Origin: Erythrocercus mccallii
Taxonomy: Eukaryota; Chordata; Aves; Passeriformes; Dicruridae
Reading direction: 5' to 3'
NCBI GenBank assembly: GCA_013397435.1
Contig: VZRG01001054.1
Location: 157,239-221,238 of the forward strand
Length of the DNA: 64,000 nt
In this document: positions 24,701 through 37,011 of the stretch, piece by piece
Layout of the letters: each line of letters begins with the position of its first letter
Numbering within the stretch: position 1 is the first letter of the stretch
The notes under the pieces: generated by a model
Databases searched by the model: none
Seen by the model: only the letters and a program-made list of their open reading frames with translations
What the model was told of the DNA's origin: nothing
Program-made: the position numbers and the translations under genes

Positions 24701-27481
24701 ATGCTGCTTCTTGCACCCCATGAAGGCTGCTGTGCTCTGTGTGTGCTGGGGATGGTGGGGAGCAGCCTGGCCACCCAGCTCACCACGGAGTGGGGATTCC
24801 TTGGGATGGATTTCAGTCATGGGAGGAGGGATAGGAATGGTGTGATCACACTCCTACCACTCTTATCAATGCCTGCAAGGTAATGCCCACTCCCTAAGTG
24901 TATCTACCCTTGAACATTTCTGCCTAATCCACTCTTTCCCTTTGCGGTTTGATCAAAAGCCTTGTTCCTGTGGATTTTGGGACCAAGAGCTTTTTTTTTT
25001 CTTTTATTTCTTCAGCATAGACTTCATTTTAAGCTGTAATCCACAACATTGCACGAAGCAAAGCCTCATGAAGGAGAAAACAGTGGTGCTGATCTCAATA
25101 ATGTCAGTTTTGTTTGTGCATCTCATGGAGAACCTCAAATCTGCCTGCAAGATCATGTGGTAGACGTGCTGTAGAAGCTTTTCACTCAAAAATGGCAAAT
25201 GAAATATTTTTGTCTGAACCACTCCCCACCCTTCTTTTTTTAAAGATTTTTTAGCCAGAGGGTTTTCAGATTTCCAAACCTTTCTTACTGAAAAGGAAAC
25301 ACTAGGGAAAAAAAATTAATTCCTGTGAAATGCAGACAGGCAGAAAACACCAATTTTCTGAGAGGATTTTTCAGTGAAAGGTTGTAATTTACTGTCAAAG
25401 GCATCTTTATTCTTTTACCAACCATATAAAATGCCATGTCTTAGGTCTTGCAGCACTTCACCCCCACTCACAGTGCAAATGGAGACTCATAAGATATTAC
25501 ACTTTTTGTTTGTTTATTTTATCCTGAAGTGGTTTTAAAGAACCCTTGCGAGCAAAAGACAGCACTGTAGATTGGAGACGAGCAGATTTGTGCCTTTTAA
25601 CCCTAAGCTGGTAAATGGCCTTGTGCAAATGACTGTCTAAAGTGCTTTCCCTCCTTTTACTGTGGACTGTCAAGTTGTTTGGATGCAGATGCCTGTACCA
25701 AGCCCAGGACTCTCTCTGCTCTGTGACATGTTCCTGTTCGTGATCTCGGGGGGAGGGGGATCATAAATGGATGGGGGAAAAACAAAGTACAAAAGAGTAT
25801 TTTCTGGAAATTGAAGTCTGAAGCACAGTTAGCCAGTGAATACACACTAATACCATATCTTGACTCACCTCTTGAGGTAGGAAAGCTGTGGGTGGAAGTG
25901 GAGGGAGCAAGTGGGGTGCCCTGTTTTGATGGTTGATGGCTCAGGTACGAGTGTAAAATCAGGAGATGGCAGCAGTGCCATAGCTGAGTCTCCCACTCCT
26001 AACTCACCTTGCCTAAGGTTACAGGCTTGTCTGAATGCCTGATAATTAACTGGTGCCCAGGCATGAATGGATCAGGTTCTCTCATTACCTGCACTGCTTT
26101 GGCACTGGATGAGAATGGTTTAGAAAGGGGACAGAGTGATCCATCATAGTCGGTTAAAGGAAAAATCTGAACCTCATCAGGGTTAAAGTAGCAGATATCC
26201 TGAATTCCTCTCCAAAAGGGGCGCTGGACACAGGAAAAATGTTTTGTGGGGAAATGGCTTTGCCCTGCTGGGTAACTTTCAGGGACTCAGTAGCAGCAGG
26301 TGAGAGGGTAAGCACTGTTCACTGCCAGGGAACCTTTGCACTCTGGCTCTTCCCATGGCAGCTGCAGCCCCAGGCTCAGAAGAGCCAAGAGGAAGGACTG
26401 GAGTGCTTTTCTCCACCTGCACATGCTGTGGTGGCAGCAGGTTGGCATTTTTGGCCTTGGATGTCCGGGCTCCGTTTCCATCCCAGTCACTGCCGAGGCT
26501 TTGGGCACAGCTGGATTTTGGGCCAGCTGCTCATCTCCTGGAGCTGCCTTGGTGCACGTCCCCGTGTGAAAGGTGTTGAGTGAAAGGTGTGCTGCTGCAG
26601 AGGGCTGCTGCCAGCACAGGGATCAGTGACGACAGCGAGGGATCCTTGTGTGAGATCCAAGTGTGAGCGATCCGGCCACTTTCGCAGGTAATTGAAAGCA
26701 CGTCAGAAATAGCAGCAGTATTTAAATCGAGAGCCTGTGTGATTCTCCTCCACCTGGTGAGCCTGGGAGTTACGGGAGGCTGGTGCACCACGGAGAATTA
26801 ACAATGCTGATGAGAGACGCTGCCAATTTGAATTGCTGATTTGGAGACCAGGGTAGGAGGGATGTCCATTAGCTCGTCTCAGGGATTTCCTTTGCCTGCT
26901 CCTGGATCATCATTAGAGGAACAAAGCAGATGAAGAAATGTGTGCAATTTGCAGATTCAGGTACAGACCACCCAAAAGACCTACATTTCTTTTTCCTTGC
27001 CCTAAGCTTGTGGTGAAGGACTGTCAGACCAGCTTGCATTGCTCTGTGCTTGGGGCTGCTAGTGACAGTTCTGGGGCCAACAGTGACTGCAATCCACTTC
27101 GTGGGAAGGCTGTGGCTTGCATGAGGACCAGGAGACACCTGCTGTGTGGTCACAGGGTGCATCCCCATCTCCATGCTGCTGACAAATCAGCTGCATAGGG
27201 GGAAATATAGAAGTTGTGCGCTATACTGAAAAGCATCAGCCTCGGAGGACTCTTAGGACCGCCATTGTCAACAGGAATCTTTTATAGTTACCTGAAGGGT
27301 CCTGTAGGAGGTGATAAGGTCATAAACCCCAGCTGGTTGAGCCGCCAAGGCATGCCCCTCTCCTTCCTTCAGGGCTAGCCAAGCCAGCAGCAAGGGGCTT
27401 CTCATCTCTCCAGGGCAGAAGCCACTTTGTGTGTCCCCTCCCCACCCCTGAGAGTGGCACCTGGCTGCCAGTGCACGCATG
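21771..27481. other. intergenic DNA, no supportable gene
   Basis: Non-coding in appearance. It includes a 13-nt A run followed by five G at 24,468-24,485, and a T-rich stretch near 24,990. Frames up to about 114 codons (for example 26,239-26,583) overlap several others on both strands and show no domain. Confidence 0.65.
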
Positions 27482-27507
27482 CACGTGAAACCCCTGGGGT
27501 TCACGTG
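27482..27507. promoter_or_regulatory. near-perfect palindrome with two CACGTG E-boxes
   Basis: CACGTGAAACCCC at 27,482-27,494 and GGGGTTCACGTG at 27,496-27,507 are inverted copies around a single T, with one extra A in the left arm. Each outer end is a canonical CACGTG E-box, the class bound by bHLH factors such as USF, MYC/MAX and CLOCK/BMAL. The pair lies about 9.5 kb upstream of the GRIA1 start codon. Regulatory use is inferred from the motif only. Confidence 0.45.
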
Positions 27508-27748
27508 TGTATGAACGTCACAGTGGGAGCTCAAAGCTTCTCCTGAATTACAAAAAATATGGATTTCCCCCCACTGTCTTGTTGTAAACATACACCTGAC
27601 TGTGGAGAGTGTCTTTGGACCATTCTTCATGACTGGTGCATGGGAAAGGGTCCCTCCAAGTGAATCTATCTCTGCAGTCCTCAAAGCCCTGTTGTCTGAA
27701 ATTATCAAAACTGCCTGGGGGATTTTTATGTGCAATCCCCATTAATTA

Positions 27749-27810
27749 AAATTAACAAATACCAGAGGGCATCTAAACAAAAATTAACAAGTATCAGTGG
27801 GTATCTAAAT
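27749..27810. repeat. two-copy tandem repeat, period 32
   Basis: The 30-nt segments at 27,749-27,778 and 27,781-27,810 agree at 25 of 30 positions, both beginning AAATTAACAA and ending ATCTAAA plus C or T. Four of the five differences are transitions, suggesting an old local duplication rather than a recent array. Confidence 0.8.
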
Positions 27811-30800
27811 CCCCAATGTGATTCTGAGGATCAAACCAGCATTCCCTGCCAGGGAGAGAGGTCTGTTCAGTACCACTCTCTTGAGTTCATATTTTCCCTT
27901 GAGGTTGCTTGCACGTTCCTGACAAGAGACTGAAGATTTCTCCAGAACAGCGCCTGCTCTTTTATAGTGCTGCAGTCTCACAAAATAAATATGAAGTGAG
28001 CTGATTATATTCCAGGAGCTACAAGATACCACGTGTCAGATCCAAAGTGCACTGACCTTTCCACTCCCAGGTGGACAGCTCTGACCTTTTGTGATGCTGA
28101 TGAGAATCGTGGAAGAAATCATGATTAGGGGGAAGTCGTGCTTTATTAACATAGGCAGAGCACAAAGAACTCATCATCTAAAGGCCTGCCTCTAGGTGGT
28201 GGGACACAAGAAAGAAAACCAAGATGTGTGTGTGTTGTACTCTCATTATAGCACTAATGGGGACAGGACAGCAGAGCAGAGGGGACAGCAGAGGTATGTG
28301 ATGGGGAATTATGCTTTGCTGTAGAGGCTTTCTTGCAGTGACAGTTATAGCAACAGCAGACCAGGATCCCACTGGCTCAAAGCCTCTTTACAATGCCATT
28401 TTACAGAAGTTATTATTTGACAGAGGAAGGCAGGAAGTCCTGGTAGCTGCAGGAACAGCCAGTTGAGTTTGGTAGGTTTTGCCTTGCTGGAAGGTACCAA
28501 GGAGCTCTTAATGAACAGGGATATTTTTGGGGGGTGACTGTGAGGTGCACATGCTCCCCTTTGCAGGTTTAGGGGGGGAGGAGGGGAACAAAAAGGGTTT
28601 TTCTTGCACAGCAAACATAACTTCAGAAAGTGAGGAGGTTGGTGGGAGGGGAGGGAGGGTGGGGGAAAGCAAGCAAGCACATATTATATTCCAACTGTTT
28701 CCACGGTGACATTTCATAATCACAACTCTGGAGGGAAAATGCTCCAGTGCAAAAGCTGGAGGAGGCAGGATGGCTTTGTGGATGCAGCCAGTGAGGTATG
28801 GCTCTCCCAGCACCTGTGGCTGAAGGGCTTGGAAGCAAGGGACAGCTAAACTCCTGAGGCTGCAGCACAAACCCTGGGCCAGGAATTCAAATGCATAACA
28901 CTCACCATCATCCCCATCCTCTTATTTCAAGGATGAACATTTATAAATAAATATGATATCATCACACTAGATAGGAAGTCTAAATAGCTTCTCTTTCTTG
29001 GCAGGAAGGAGGAAAAGAGAGATGTATGTAGGAAGAACCCATGAGATGCACATAGCAAAGCAGAATCAAATAGCTGAAAGCAGCCTGTAATTAATGAATT
29101 AGGTCACCAGGTCTTTGCATTCCACATTCTCTCTCTTTTTACCCTGAGCCCTGGAATTAAAGTGAGCTCTGGGCAGATTGAAACCTGCCTTTCCATCACG
29201 AGGGCTGTTTGTACAGTGTCCAGAAGAAGCCAGAGCTTTGCTAGCAGCAAGCCTCACAAATCCATCGCTGGCATATTATTCATTTTACAAAGCAGCACCA
29301 TGTTCACCTGAATCACTTCCAAATGTCTGTGGTTCCCTGTGTCGTTTTAGGCAGTGTACCACTTGTCATCATGCTGCTACAGATGGCAATAGCTCTTGGG
29401 GGCTTTCCTAGGAGACGTGGGCAGGGGACAAGTACACGAGGTTTTCATGCTTGGGGACTTTCCTCTCGCTCCTGTGGCAGAGATGCACAGCGTGCTTCAG
29501 TCCCGGCCCTCTTGTGGGTTCTGTGAGCTATGGCAAATTGATTCCCCTGCCACTCTCTCAGATGGGATAAATGTTCTTTTTCTTCCATCACTGGCCATTA
29601 ATAGCTGATTAGGATGATCGAAGCTTTCTGTGGGCAAGGTGACAGGATGCTGCAGGTTGATTGTGCTGCTTCTGCAGAGCTTAACAGGAGCTCAGGTTTC
29701 TCCAGGAACATGGCTCAGTGCAGTTGCCCAGTAGTCCTAGACTGCATCTAAAGCAAATGCACATAAATGTACAATATTTCTAAAGCAATTATTGTACCTT
29801 TGTATTCCTGAAAAGAAAACCTTTTTATTTTTTTGTGACTGAAGCTCCTCCGCTCTGTTCTTTTCCTTTCTCGCTAATGATCTGCTCTCTTCTGATTGCC
29901 ACTCGCCCTAACTGTAGGTGTTGCTACAATGGGTTGCAAACTTTGTGGTGTGCCAGGTGACAGGGTGTTTGTGTGCTGTCCTTTCTGTCTTGATCAGTTG
30001 TTGGGAGTACAAAGGGAGTCTGGCCTTTTGTTTGTAACACAGCACTGATCTGTGCTTGTGATGTTCAGAGAGTCTCAGCCAAAAACCTTGATGAGTACAG
30101 AAAGTCCCTAACATGGGACACCTCCAGAAACACGTGGTGTAACAGGGCCTGTATCCTTCATCTCTCTCTTCTAGCCTGGAAAATGGGATGATTTTTTAAA
30201 AAATTACACTCCTTTCAGGTTATATCCTTAGCTCTCTGCCATGTGGTGTCTAAAGGATGAAGAGGAGAAATCATAGACAACCCACAGATCCTCATGCACC
30301 CACTAATCTTTACAGCTCTTTGTCCGGACAGAGCAGCCTAACAGTGGTGGCTGAGCTGGGGACCTTGCTGGGGAGTGTGTGCAGAAGGCACCAGCCCATT
30401 GCAGAGGGGGCCTCCGCCACACGTTTGTAGGAAATTGGTGGAACTGAGTGTTTTTGGAGGTGTAGAACAGGATCAAAGACACACCCAATGGAGTCTCTCT
30501 GGCCCGGGCAGTTCTTTGATCTCCTGGATGTCTTCCTTACTCATTCAACTCCTTCCAGATGAGTTGTGCCAGTCTTTCCATTCTCCTCTCCATTTTCTGT
30601 CAAAACAGAAGCCTTTCTGTTCCTCCTCTGTGGTTTCTCCAAGAATGGACGTGTGGCTGATGTTTGTTCAGAAAGTCCGCAAAGCTCAATTTATTCTTTT
30701 TCTTAACTGAAACCAAAATAATTTTGTTTTCACATCCTTTAAGAATTTAAACAACTTTTCTTATAAAATTACATAATGTTTTGTATTGCAATGAGGTTTT

Positions 30801-33800
30801 CTTCTGACATTATTTTGAGGGAGTTCAGATTATTTGTGCAGGGTGCACCTGTGCAAAGCTCTCTGTAGAATTCTTAGCGGTGTCTATCTCCAGCCAGTTA
30901 TCTGTCCTTCTGAAATACAACCCATTTAGTACACACAGACTGCAAACGTGCTGCAGACCATGCTGTGTGCAAGGCAGAGACACTCAGGATGGGATTTTGT
31001 GTGATTTGATCCAACACTGAAATTCTCATTTCCCTGTGAGATAGAGCACGAGTAGAAATTAAAGAATGAAGAGGAGGGACATGAATATCTGTATTGATTG
31101 CAGAAATTCATGACAGAATGACACTGGTAATTCTGGTGATTTTTGAAGTTTTCTCCTTTGTGCACAGACTTCCCCCTTCCCAGCTGGTAGCTGGCAGCCT
31201 GCTCCAGTAGGATGTGATGCAAGGACTGGAAATTGATGCTTCTTTTCTTGACTCAGACACTCCAGTTCAAAACTTTGAGTCCTTTGACTATTGGAAAGGC
31301 CAAGATCAGCCACCCTAAAGCTCAGCCCACATGTTTGTTTATCTTGCGTGTTAGCAAAGCAGCCTGAGAGCTGTGGAGCCAGATGGCAATGATGGAATCT
31401 TTGTAAGGCTGTTTGAATGGTGGCAATTGCTGCTGCTGCTTTTTGGTTTGTTGTTTTTTGGGTTTGTTTTTTTTTTTATTTCCTAAATCAACATCCTTTT
31501 ATCTTTCTCATTTCACGTTTGTTTTCTGCACATCTTGGGTTTGATGCCAGGGATTAAAAATGAGGGTTGATTCCTATATCAATATTAAACTGCATAATCG
31601 CCTCTATCATTATTTGACTTCATCTAGAGCATTCACAATGTTTTGGGAACTTTGAGTGAAAGAAAACTTTATCATGTATATGAACACTTGACTGAATTAT
31701 TGATAATCAGAATCTCTGACTGAGGTTGCATCCCCTGTGTCTGCCTTTTCACAGTACATAATCTCCTAGCATATATTTTGAACAATTTTTTTTAATACTT
31801 ATAAGTTATTTGGTTTTCCATTCAATGAGAAAATAACATGACAACCGATCTGTGGCAATAATCTGGGGGTATATTATATTCTCCAACAACCTACTGTAAC
31901 TTTAATGTATTACCAGTAATTTCTGCTTCCTCTGGCGAGGATTAGAGAAACATAAGGTGCTTTAATAACAAACAGGGATCCACCCACATCTCTGATTTAT
32001 GTTTATGACTCAGCAAAGAGCGTAAACTGAGACATGGGCACACAGGGATTCTATAAGTAGTTATAAATCAACCATTCACCAGGAAGGGGGGGGGGGAAGT
32101 GTACTAGCAACCTTCCATGTATGAGGAAGAGAGTGGGTTTGGGGTTGCAGAGGTTAAAGTTTCCTTTCCGGGGAGTCAGAGAAAGGGTCAGCTGGGATTC
32201 GTCACAGAGAAATTTGAGGTGTTTTCATGAGTGCTCGTGGAGATATTTACTGGTGCAGGACTGGTTGCATCACTGTCTATCAGAACAGCCTCTGGATGAG
32301 CACTGCAAGTCCATCTGTTGGACCCAAACCGACCCTCAACAGGTCAGCTGGATGGTGGGACAAACGACTTTAGAAAACAAAGCTGCAGATGTGAATTCGT
32401 AGCATATTCAGCTTGGACAGAATCTACAGATTATTCCATTACCTGACTGCAAGAAAGCCCCCGGCCCTGCTGTGTCAAAGACCCCCCATGCAGCTGTGTT
32501 GGGTGGTACTGGAGCCCCCCCAGACTGATCTAGCCCAGGGGTGCTCCCAGCCAAGGCACAGCTCCCTTTGCCAGCTGCTGCTCCTGAACTTCCAGCTGAA
32601 GGGTGCACAGTGTTTGCAGTGTCACTCTGATTGACAGGTTTATCTTCCAGTCCATTTACTTACTTAATTATCCCAGAGAGAGCAAGAATTTCTTATAAAT
32701 ATGGTAATAGGCCCATCATTATGACAACAGAAGCACATTCTTGTACAGTTTGTGGGAAAAGCCGACTTTCCCCAGTTTCTGTTCACATGAGGTTTCCCCC
32801 ATCAGGAGGAATCAGTAAATTAATAAGCAATATCTGGGGACCTTAAAACATCATCCCCTACATGTGTGACATCAGTCACGACCTGCTTGGAACTGTCATC
32901 ATCTCAAGAGTTGTTCTTGTCCCACATCTTATTTCAGTACACACTGGAAGAGCTCATATTTCCCTTAACTTCTCTGAGTTGCTTCTATGGTGTCAAAGTT
33001 TTTCATTTGATAGCTCCTGCTACTGTGTATAGGAGAGAAGGTCTATAGACACTTCAGACCTAAATTGTTAGAGATGAGGGAAGATTTCTCTACCTGTTAG
33101 CAAACATTGTTGAGGCTGTTTTTGTCAAGGAGATTCTACCAAAAATTATTGGGTGAATAGAGTTTGTAAATGCTGGTTTTCAGGGTAAATAATACCTTCC
33201 AGATTTAAGGACTGAAGCAAATGCCTGTTGTTCAAATTCTAGTCTCTCCTCCAAGGGGCTGTGCTACAATAATTCCTTGAGCAGTACATTATCCAAAATA
33301 GCAAAATTGTGGTGACCAAGGGAGGTAGAGAAATGTGTTGTCACTCCATCAGCATTCATTTATGCCAAGGCTCTGCAAAAACCATGAGATTCCACATTGT
33401 TTGGAGTTTATTTAAATTAATCACTATGATTACATTTTTGCTCTTTCTAAAAAGCCTCCTATAGAGATTGTCCAGCTAGAAAATAAAAGTAATTTTGGAA
33501 ATGGTTATTTCAATAGCTTCTTTAAAGACATTCAGGAGCATCCTGTAAAACACAGTGGGCACAGGGGGAAATAATTCTGCTGGGAGGTCGGACGGATGCC
33601 GAGCTCTGTTGATTTCCTCATTTTTCAAGGCTGGAGGCTTCTGCATGTGAATGAGTCCTTTATTTTTTCAAGGCTTCTGGTACAGAAATATATCTGCTGC
33701 AACAAACACTGATTTCCCATCCTGGAAACAAAAGCTCTGATGGCGAGGGCAGAACACCCTGCTCGGGTGGACAACTGCACACCACACACAGCAGAGCAAA

Positions 33801-36559
33801 GAGGAGGGCAGCAGACATCCTCCTCAGAGCCAAAATTCTCTGGCTCCAAGCAAAACCTTGGAGCAGAAATGGGTGAGAACAAAGGTTCTAGCCCAGTACA
33901 GCAGGGTCAGCTGCAGACAGAACACAAGGGGAACAGCGGCTCTGGCATGGGCATTTTCTTATTCTTATATCTGGAAAAGACCTAAAGTGAATCAACTACA
34001 CTCTTTCAGAATGCCTTTTAAACATTTCTTAAATTTGACACACTTTTAAAAAAATTTAGACGTGTATTTACCTAATTCTTTTCACTTTGCATGAATTAAT
34101 CCTATAAAAACACGTTGGATGTTCCCTGTTGACCACCACATGCCTGCCTGTCCCATCTATTTCTTAAGAACCCTTTGAAACAAAATGCAGGTCTTAAAAA
34201 CTCCATCCCTGGTATTTTCAGCTGTTCCTGATTAAGATGGCTCTGTGCAATATGCTTGTATTCTGTATTGCACGATTTTCATTGTTTTCTGAAATCTGAA
34301 AGGAGAAATAAGCTCCTTCAATTGTTTTCAGGAATAAAGATAATTCATTTGTGTTGTTTCAGAAGATTGAGGATTGATCTGTCTTTCTATTGTGACTGCT
34401 CTGGTGAAGTTGAAGAGTTTCATCTATTTCCCAAGACTCAGTTTGGTTTTTAGCTGGAGTTTCAGATGTTATACTGCTTTCATGTTGACTTAAAGCACTT
34501 TCAGAGCACCTAGAGTTAATTCTGAACATCCTTATGCTAACAAACCTCGAATAAAATGTTGTTATCTGTAGGGAAAACGGAAATGAATACCTTCTTAAAA
34601 TAATGGTCTTATTACTACTTATCTTGCTACACTGTGGTGAGGTTCCCCTTGTTAAGCCACCTGCATTTTGAGAGGTTTATAGACAAAAGCAGCATTATTA
34701 ATTAATGCAACTGTACAAGCTTTCTGCAAGCTATTATAATACTTTATTGTTATGGCTACTATTATTGTTATCAGATAGGCTGTTTGGGAGTTTGGAAAAC
34801 GTGCTGGCATCTTTTTGTTGCACGGGTTATCCTTCAGTGCCTTTCTTCAGATTATAAATGCAGCTGTTTCTATTAAATTCTGGATGGAAAGCAAGATCCC
34901 ATAAAACCTATCAGCAGGTTATTTTAGCCTCAAATCAGTATTGCTTAAATTATACAGGGAAGGAAATGGAAGTCTGGTGAAGGTGTTCCTATCAACAACA
35001 GATGGGGATTTTTTGTGCTTGAATGTGACTTTGTGCTGAAGGTCACCCAGGCAGTGAGACAGGGTCAGGGCATCCTTTGGCTCCTTTATCTGGCTCCTGA
35101 GTGCCTGAATTTCTTCTCTAGGGAACCTGGCACCAAGAGTCATTGCCTGGGCTCCTGGGAAAGGGTGGTTTGGGGCAAAACGGAATCCATCCTAGAATGA
35201 TGTTTCATCACTCACCGTGAGGAAAATGCAAACCTTCTGGGCTCTGTTTTTTGCACTGTAACTCTACGTTCTGTCCTGTAAGAGGCCACCAAGTTTCAGG
35301 CATCAGTGCAATTCCTCTCTGATACAAAGGTGTAAGAGTACAGTTCTGAGACCCACTCCGGATTTACATGGGTGTTTCAGCATTTTGTCACTCTAGAAAT
35401 CACAATGAAATCCATAAAACTGTCTAGGAGGATATTAAAGATCCCAAACTCTTTATTTGCAGAGATTCAACAAAAGCCTGAGGATATAAAGAGTAGTGTT
35501 ATTCCTGCACCATAAAGTTATGTCACACCTGGGTCCTGTGGCCAACAGGGAACATTTCTGTGCTCCTGCAGATTTTGCAGGCTTGTTCATGTCCCATTTC
35601 AGTTGTCCCACTCTGCAGTGTGCTCATCTATCCAACTGGTCCTTATGCAGGAGCAGTTCCTGACCTTTAAACACTGGCCACCACTCTTTGGTGTTCTTCC
35701 AGTTTAACCACACTGGTTTGGAGATGGGGCGAGGGCACCAGGGCAAGGGACCCTACACCCAACCATGATGCAAAGGCATCTGAGTATTTTCTAATTCTGC
35801 CCCAAACATTCCTTTTTTCTTTATATTTCCTCTCTGCTATGGACCCCTGGTCTGTATCAAGGCTGGAAACAGCGAGGACAGAAAATCTGGGCTTGGACAT
35901 GGGATTTCAGCTTCTGGCATGAATGGCCTCAAGTTTGGTTTGGGACTTCAGGGGGGAAAGGGTCAATTTTCTCTCGTTTCTGACTGTGGCTCTGTGTTCA
36001 CCACAGTTCCTCAAAAGTTTCCAAGCCCCAAGCTGTTCCTATGAGCTGGATTTTGTTAGTTCTACAATTAATTTTCTCTTCCTTTTGTTTTTGAGCAAAA
36101 CTGCTTATGGTCAAATAAACTCCAGCCTCTCTAGAACTGCCATGAAACAGGTTCTGAAATGGTCCAGGTTAAGATAGCCCCCTAATTTCAGACGCCTGCC
36201 CTGTCTGATGGTTCAGATCCTTCCACATTAAGTGCAGTGGTGAAAAGCCTCATCCATTAACAGTGGCCAGGAAAAATCAATGAGAAAGGTGATGGGGGGG
36301 GGTCCTTTTTTAATCCTTCAGGATCTCTCGTTTGTTGCTCTGAAATCCTTCCTTCCAAGGCACATTTGCAGGACCCTCTTTGTTATCCTAATGAGCCAGG
36401 CTCGGAAGAGTGATGGGTCCAACTCCTGGACCCAGGGGTGAGAGCCCAGGTTGGGAAGCGATGATCACAGGCAGAGGAGTTTCAGCCCTTTCTCTAGAGG
36501 AGTTCGCAGCCTACTGATTCACAGGTTCCTTTGAGCTCCTGCCAAGAGGAGCTGAAGGG
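27811..36559. other. intergenic DNA proximal to the GRIA1 promoter, no supportable gene
   Basis: No exon of another gene is recognised. Low-complexity features include the G-rich tracts at 28,572-28,587 and 28,644-28,665, a TGC repeat with following T-rich tract at 31,429-31,481, an 11-nt G run at 32,086-32,096 and a G run ending at 36,302. A stem of 8 bp (GTACAATA / TATTGTAC) with a 13-nt loop lies at 29,769-29,797. The AT-rich parts at 33,400-34,900 look like typical vertebrate intergenic DNA and might contain conserved enhancers, but this needs alignment. Confidence 0.6.
28644..28665 (+). other. strong G-quadruplex motif
   Basis: Five G tracts of 3-5 G are separated by single A or T bases (tracts at 28,644-28,646, 28,648-28,651, 28,653-28,655, 28,657-28,659 and 28,661-28,665). 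Single-base loops favour a stable parallel quadruplex. A second G-rich run (seven G, then GG and four G) lies 60 bp upstream at 28,572-28,587. Confidence 0.8.
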
Positions 36560-36704
36560 GCAAGCCGGGTTTTAGGGATAGGTGGGGATTGCCCTTAGAG
36601 ACCCGAGGCAGGAGCCCCGGGGGCAGAGCGGCGTCGGGAGGATGCTGTTCCCAGCTGTTGAGCTCCAACTGGGAGCAGGGGAAGGAGCTGGGTGGAAGCG
36701 CCTG

Positions 36705-36734
36705 GCGTGTGCGTGTGCGTGTGTGTTGTGTGTG
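36705..36734 (+). repeat. alternating GC/GT tract in GRIA1 promoter or 5' UTR
   Basis: Thirty bases of strictly alternating purine-pyrimidine in two blocks: 22 nt at 36,705-36,726 (GCGTGT units running into GTGTGT), then 8 nt at 36,727-36,734. This is a good Z-DNA-forming sequence. It sits 238-267 bases before the GRIA1 AUG. If transcribed it would form a GU-rich UTR element. A GU repeat in the 5' UTR of the paralogue GRIA2 is reported to lower translation, so a similar role here is a reasonable but untested inference. Confidence 0.85.
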
Positions 36735-36763
36735 GCGGGGGAGGGATGTGGATGAGGAGCGGG

Positions 36764-36780
36764 CTCTCTTTCTTTCTCTC
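36764..36780 (+). repeat. pyrimidine mirror repeat in GRIA1 promoter or 5' UTR
   Basis: CTCTCTTTCTTTCTCTC is a pure pyrimidine tract of 17 nt with perfect mirror symmetry around 36,772. Homopyrimidine mirror repeats can form triplex (H-) DNA, and CT/GA tracts are also GAGA-type factor sites. It lies 192-208 bases upstream of the AUG. A GA-repeat element has been described in the rat GluR1 promoter, which I recall and have not checked here. Confidence 0.75.
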
Positions 36781-36957
36781 GGGGCTCGCTTAATCCTGCT
36801 GCCAGGCGCTGCTCAGCGGCAGTCTCAGCGCTGGATTCCGAGCGGGGGAGACGCGCATCCCGAAGGCGCAGCGGAGGGGAGGCGAGAGAGGCAGCTAAAG
36901 AGAGCAGAGCGGGGGAAAAATCAAATCTATGCTTGGAGCTGGGCTTCTTTTTCGCCA

Positions 36958-37011
36958 ATGCAAAAGGGAATATGCAGCACATTTTTGCCTTCTTCTGCAC
37001 CAGTTTCCTAG
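36958..37011 (+). other. upstream ORF 2 of GRIA1, overlaps the main start
   Basis: A second upstream AUG lies only 14 bases before the GluA1 AUG, in the third frame. It encodes 17 residues and stops with TAG at 37,009-37,011, inside the signal-peptide coding region. Its context is weak (C at -3, C at +4), while the GluA1 AUG has A at -3. Leaky scanning past both upstream AUGs is therefore the likely route to GluA1. Confidence 0.55.

Noticed and set aside
27268..27735. A 155-codon minus-strand frame
   Set aside because: No recognisable domain, and it overlaps other frames and a palindrome. It is consistent with chance in a 64-kb six-frame search.
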